DNA of 64,000 nucleotides. It comes from Taenia hydatigena. Lineage: Eukaryota > Platyhelminthes > Cestoda > Cyclophyllidea > Taeniidae. A model generated the notes under the pieces. That model did not search any database. It was not told where the DNA came from and saw nothing but the letters and a program-made list of their open reading frames with translations. Location of the stretch: NCBI GenBank assembly GCA_036345935.2, contig JADWOT020000003.1:23805432-23869431 (forward strand). The letters are read 5' to 3'. Each line of letters starts with the position of its first letter. Position 1 is the first letter of the stretch. The translations under genes and the position numbers were made by a program. Below are positions 60,990-64,000 of the stretch, piece by piece.

Positions 60990-63516
60990 TTAAAACATTA
61001 TAGTGCCGTGTTCCAAATGACCTCCAGCGGGGACCCAGACTACCGACGTCGAGTCACCGCCTGCAGCGGTGGGGATAGCACTGAGAGTGTATTGGAGTTT
61101 GTCCGTTTTTGCTGTTTCAAGCCAACATAACTGCTCCGTTTGAAACAAAAAAGCACGAAATGAGCCTTCCTCGACAGGGGAAATGCGCTTCAGGGTGTGA
61201 GGATTCATAACGCTGCAAAAGACATACGTGTTAAGAGCTTTCAGTGAACGGACCTGCACAGGAGGTGGACCGGGAAACCGCCGGAGTTGAGTGTTGCAAA
61301 CATCCCATAATACGAGATTCATGGGCCATGTACTCCAAAACCAAACGTCTGAATTAGAATCAATACCCTCACAAAATAAAGAACCGGAAGATACAGCAGC
61401 CGCATCAATAAACAAAAATATTTAATAAGGTTTTCAGAAGAACATGCATTTTAAGTCCTACTGAGAAGTAGATGTAGTATCAGCGAATTTGACAGACCAA
61501 AAAGTTGCAACACTAACTGCATTCACAAATTTGCCTTGAACTATCCATAGGGATGATATAACTTTATAAGTTCGGAGGTCATAGCTTCACACCGAGTCCC
61601 ATTGCTTTCTCCCACTCCGCAAAGTTTCAACATCTACATAAATGCAAAGAGAAACGAGGAGGCAGGCAAAACAGGCAGTAGGTGAGAAGGTGAGGGGCAG
61701 AGAGAATGATAAACATTAGGACTGCGGAGGGCAGAAGCAAACTCTCTACGAACTGACCGGCTTTCGAAAGGGTTCCACCAAGTCGCATCTCAGACATAGT
61801 ACATGCGCATATGACTATTGTGTGCTGACAGAATTCTTGTGATGCAGGCAGTCACCTCTACAGCTTTAGCTGTACCAGAGAAGCCGTCACACCGGTGTTG
61901 GAGGATATGATGATGGAAGCTCCAATAACGATAACTTGACCACCTGGTTGCCTGGCTCCACAGCTCTATTGGGATGAAGATTTATTAAACCTAACTGCAG
62001 GCATCAGCAAGAGGGAATTAAACAGTGCACTTCGATTCACCTTATCAGGAAGTGGTAGTGATCAGAATAGATCGAATGCGGTCGACGACGCAGAGGGAAA
62101 AGTGTTAGAGCAGCGGAGGTGCTGCAGAAGGTATCCGGGACTAAAAATGAGAATTAAAGAGAGTACCACCTCCAAGGGACTTGAATAGACCTCTAAAAGT
62201 GCCATGGCTTGGTAGGATGGCAGTGGTGATGCCTCCAATTTAAACGACATTTGCGTGTCCCGTAAAAAAATCATGTTCACTGAAGGGCATTGAGGAAAAC
62301 TAAAGTGAAGTGTAACTTTGCGGCAGGAAAAATTGGATACTCATTTGAAAAGCTATAATTAAACGCATTACATCGCCGTCGATTTCCTAGACACGTTGCA
62401 ACTTTTTGGAGGGATTAAGTGGTCGCCAGTGGAGCAACGGACCGAGTATGATAAGTCAAAGCTACTTACTGGGATGTGTTTGCTCCAACAAGGGTTCGCA
62501 ATGACAAGAATCTGGTGGATGCAGAAACCCAATCATTTGAGGTGGCGGTGGTGGCAGGTGAATGAGATCGGTGTTGAGCGCAAATTCAAAGCAGTTTTTG
62601 ACGCCAGCACCATGCGATGCTCGACAGATTTCGTCGTCCACAAAGCAGGAAAGCAGTGCACATTGTAATTACTCCCACCTCCATTAAACCGAAACAGGCT
62701 AATTTTAACTTACTTTAACACAATTCAAAGCTAACATTCTTTCTGGGGACATTGGTCATGCTCAAATGAAGTAGATGTATTCTCATAATAACCGAGTTAT
62801 AAATACAAAAAAATCAGTAGGAAGGATTTTGTTCTGATTGCAATTATTTTCACATGCATGAATTAGAACTGGAAAAGGTCCCATCGCTTCCCAACGTGAG
62901 CCATTTTTATTGTGACATAGCTGTAGACTTGCAAAGGCATGATCAGTAGGCTTGGAAAACAGAAGTCCAACAGAAAGGATCGACTATGAAGAATATCTTG
63001 GGAAAAGGCATAAAAAGGAAATCAAAATGGCGAGATGCTGAGGATGCCTACAATCTCAAAGAAAACAATTGCGTCAACTTTTCGAAAATCATCAATCGAT
63101 AGCTAATCTTCGAGCATTGAATGGAGCTGTAGCCTCTTTCTCTCCATAGCAAACTTGAATTTACTTAGAATGTACCGACAGCCATTCTAATTTCGTGGTC
63201 AAATTCAGCTGATAATGGTAATGCGTGACTAAGATGCTCGAGTAGCTCGAGTCGTCATCCTTATCCTACCGTCGAGCGCGCGGTAACGAGGTCCTTTGAA
63301 CCGAAGTCGTGCGCTTAATATTCTGGTTGGGAGACCGATGGGATCGAGGCAACACGTGTCCATATTCCTGTTGATAACCTTGGTAGACAGGCGAAAAAAG
63401 CGCTGGAAATCCACCATCCCCCGCAAAAGTCGTAGAGCATCTATTTGATTGTCGTTGACTGCTAAGATTAAACCGGGAGCACTGTGAGTTTGCAACACGT
63501 CAGAGCAATGACCCAC
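60990..63516 (-). pseudogene. Possible WDR75/UTP17-like gene remnant (or poorly resolved multi-exon gene)
   Basis: Three minus-strand stretches fall in the order expected for WDR75, a WD40 protein of the small-subunit processome. 63516-63270 (LILAVNDNQIDALRLLRGM, CCLDPIGLP) ends with a GTAGGA donor. 62670-62470 (NCFEFALNTDLIHLPPPPPQ) ends with GTAAGT. 61415-60990 contains SSGSLFCEG then NLVLWDVCNTQLRRFPG. The resemblance is by eye and weak. The exon near 62.6 kb has a stop just upstream and no clear acceptor, and the 61.4-kb stretch lacks an acceptor too. That favours a pseudogene, although a real gene starting beyond the window end is possible. Confidence 0.3.
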
Positions 63517-64000
63517 TCGTCAGTCTTTATCTTATGCACACAACGCAGACAAATAACCGCAGCCGCCATGCTGCATTAAAGGATGTAGCCTGACAGAGAA
63601 GCTTGAATTCGCATAAGCGATTAGTGAATAACTGCACCGTTTCAATTGAAATGTTGACCAAAATTTAGTAAAACATTGAGATGAACACACAGAGGGATTC
63701 GCATACGATATGCGTGAATGGTCACATGCGACGGCGAATTAGGGTATGAGACAAGTTATAAGGACTGATTAGAGCACAACAAATATTGAAAAAAGCATTA
63801 GTTAAGCTCCTAAACTGTGAAGTCTAATGAGTCTTCTGTGAGCTCGTTTCCGGGTCCACTTTGGGCTACATTTTTCTCCCTCAATGCTCTGTATATGCTT
63901 AAATAAGCAAACCTGAAATGCTAAATCCTACAATAATGAATTTAGACGCAATCAATTTTGAAGGATTGGTGAAATAGGAAAATCGCCTGCTAATTAATTA
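63517..64000. other. Right end of window
   Basis: AT-rich, with no supported feature. It would hold upstream exons if the WDR75-like gene is real. Confidence 0.4.

Overview
The window looks like nuclear DNA of a parasitic flatworm, most likely a taeniid-type tapeworm. The reasons are: animal genes whose introns range from 30-34 nt to several kb; strong splice acceptors just before start codons, as expected for spliced-leader trans-splicing; long AT-rich spacers full of decayed gene pieces; and solo LTRs resembling the small taeniid LTR elements. No species can be named from the sequence alone, and no prokaryotic features are present.

1-33.6 kb, conserved single-copy genes. In order: the C-terminal part of a Src-family tyrosine kinase (+, 4 exons, 5' end outside the window); an unrecognised intronless 561-aa gene (+); dehydrodolichyl diphosphate synthase (+, 6 exons, 330 aa); an SCAF4/SCAF8-type CTD-binding splicing and termination factor (-, 10 coding exons, 929 aa); prefoldin subunit 6 (+, 2 exons); and an intronless armadillo-repeat protein matching ODAD2/ARMC4 of outer-dynein-arm docking (+, 898 aa). 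Two solo LTRs with perfect 5-bp target duplications and copies of a second repeat family lie between them.

34-58 kb, a segmental-duplication mosaic. Its core is a family of proteins not recognised here. They are built from units of about 54 residues: an amphipathic Leu-rich helix, then a Tyr-Pro-x-Leu and Cys-x3-Cys block, then an acidic linker. There are four loci (A -, B -, C - with inverted copy C' +, D +). Each has an E-box-like CAC(G/A)TG about 127 nt before the start, and loci B and C also share a TATA-like box about 60 nt before it. Between them lie decayed copies of neighbours: G-patch gene exons, a prefoldin-6/ARMC4 chimera, and four near-identical copies of an unidentified fragment, possibly MBT-like. 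The mosaic contains a near-perfect inverted repeat (45807-48817 and 50044-53055) around a 1.2-kb loop that is itself copied from the prefoldin-6 intron. An intact G-patch gene (53726-54730, -) and family member D (57266-58033, +) form the apparent parental divergent pair.

58-64 kb is mostly non-coding, with a third solo LTR just before it at 55.8 kb and weak minus-strand stretches resembling the WDR75/UTP17 ribosome-biogenesis protein.

The conserved genes serve unrelated housekeeping roles (signalling, dolichol synthesis, transcription termination, tubulin/actin folding, cilia) and do not form a pathway. The novel element is the duplicating repeat-protein family and the rearranged DNA around it.
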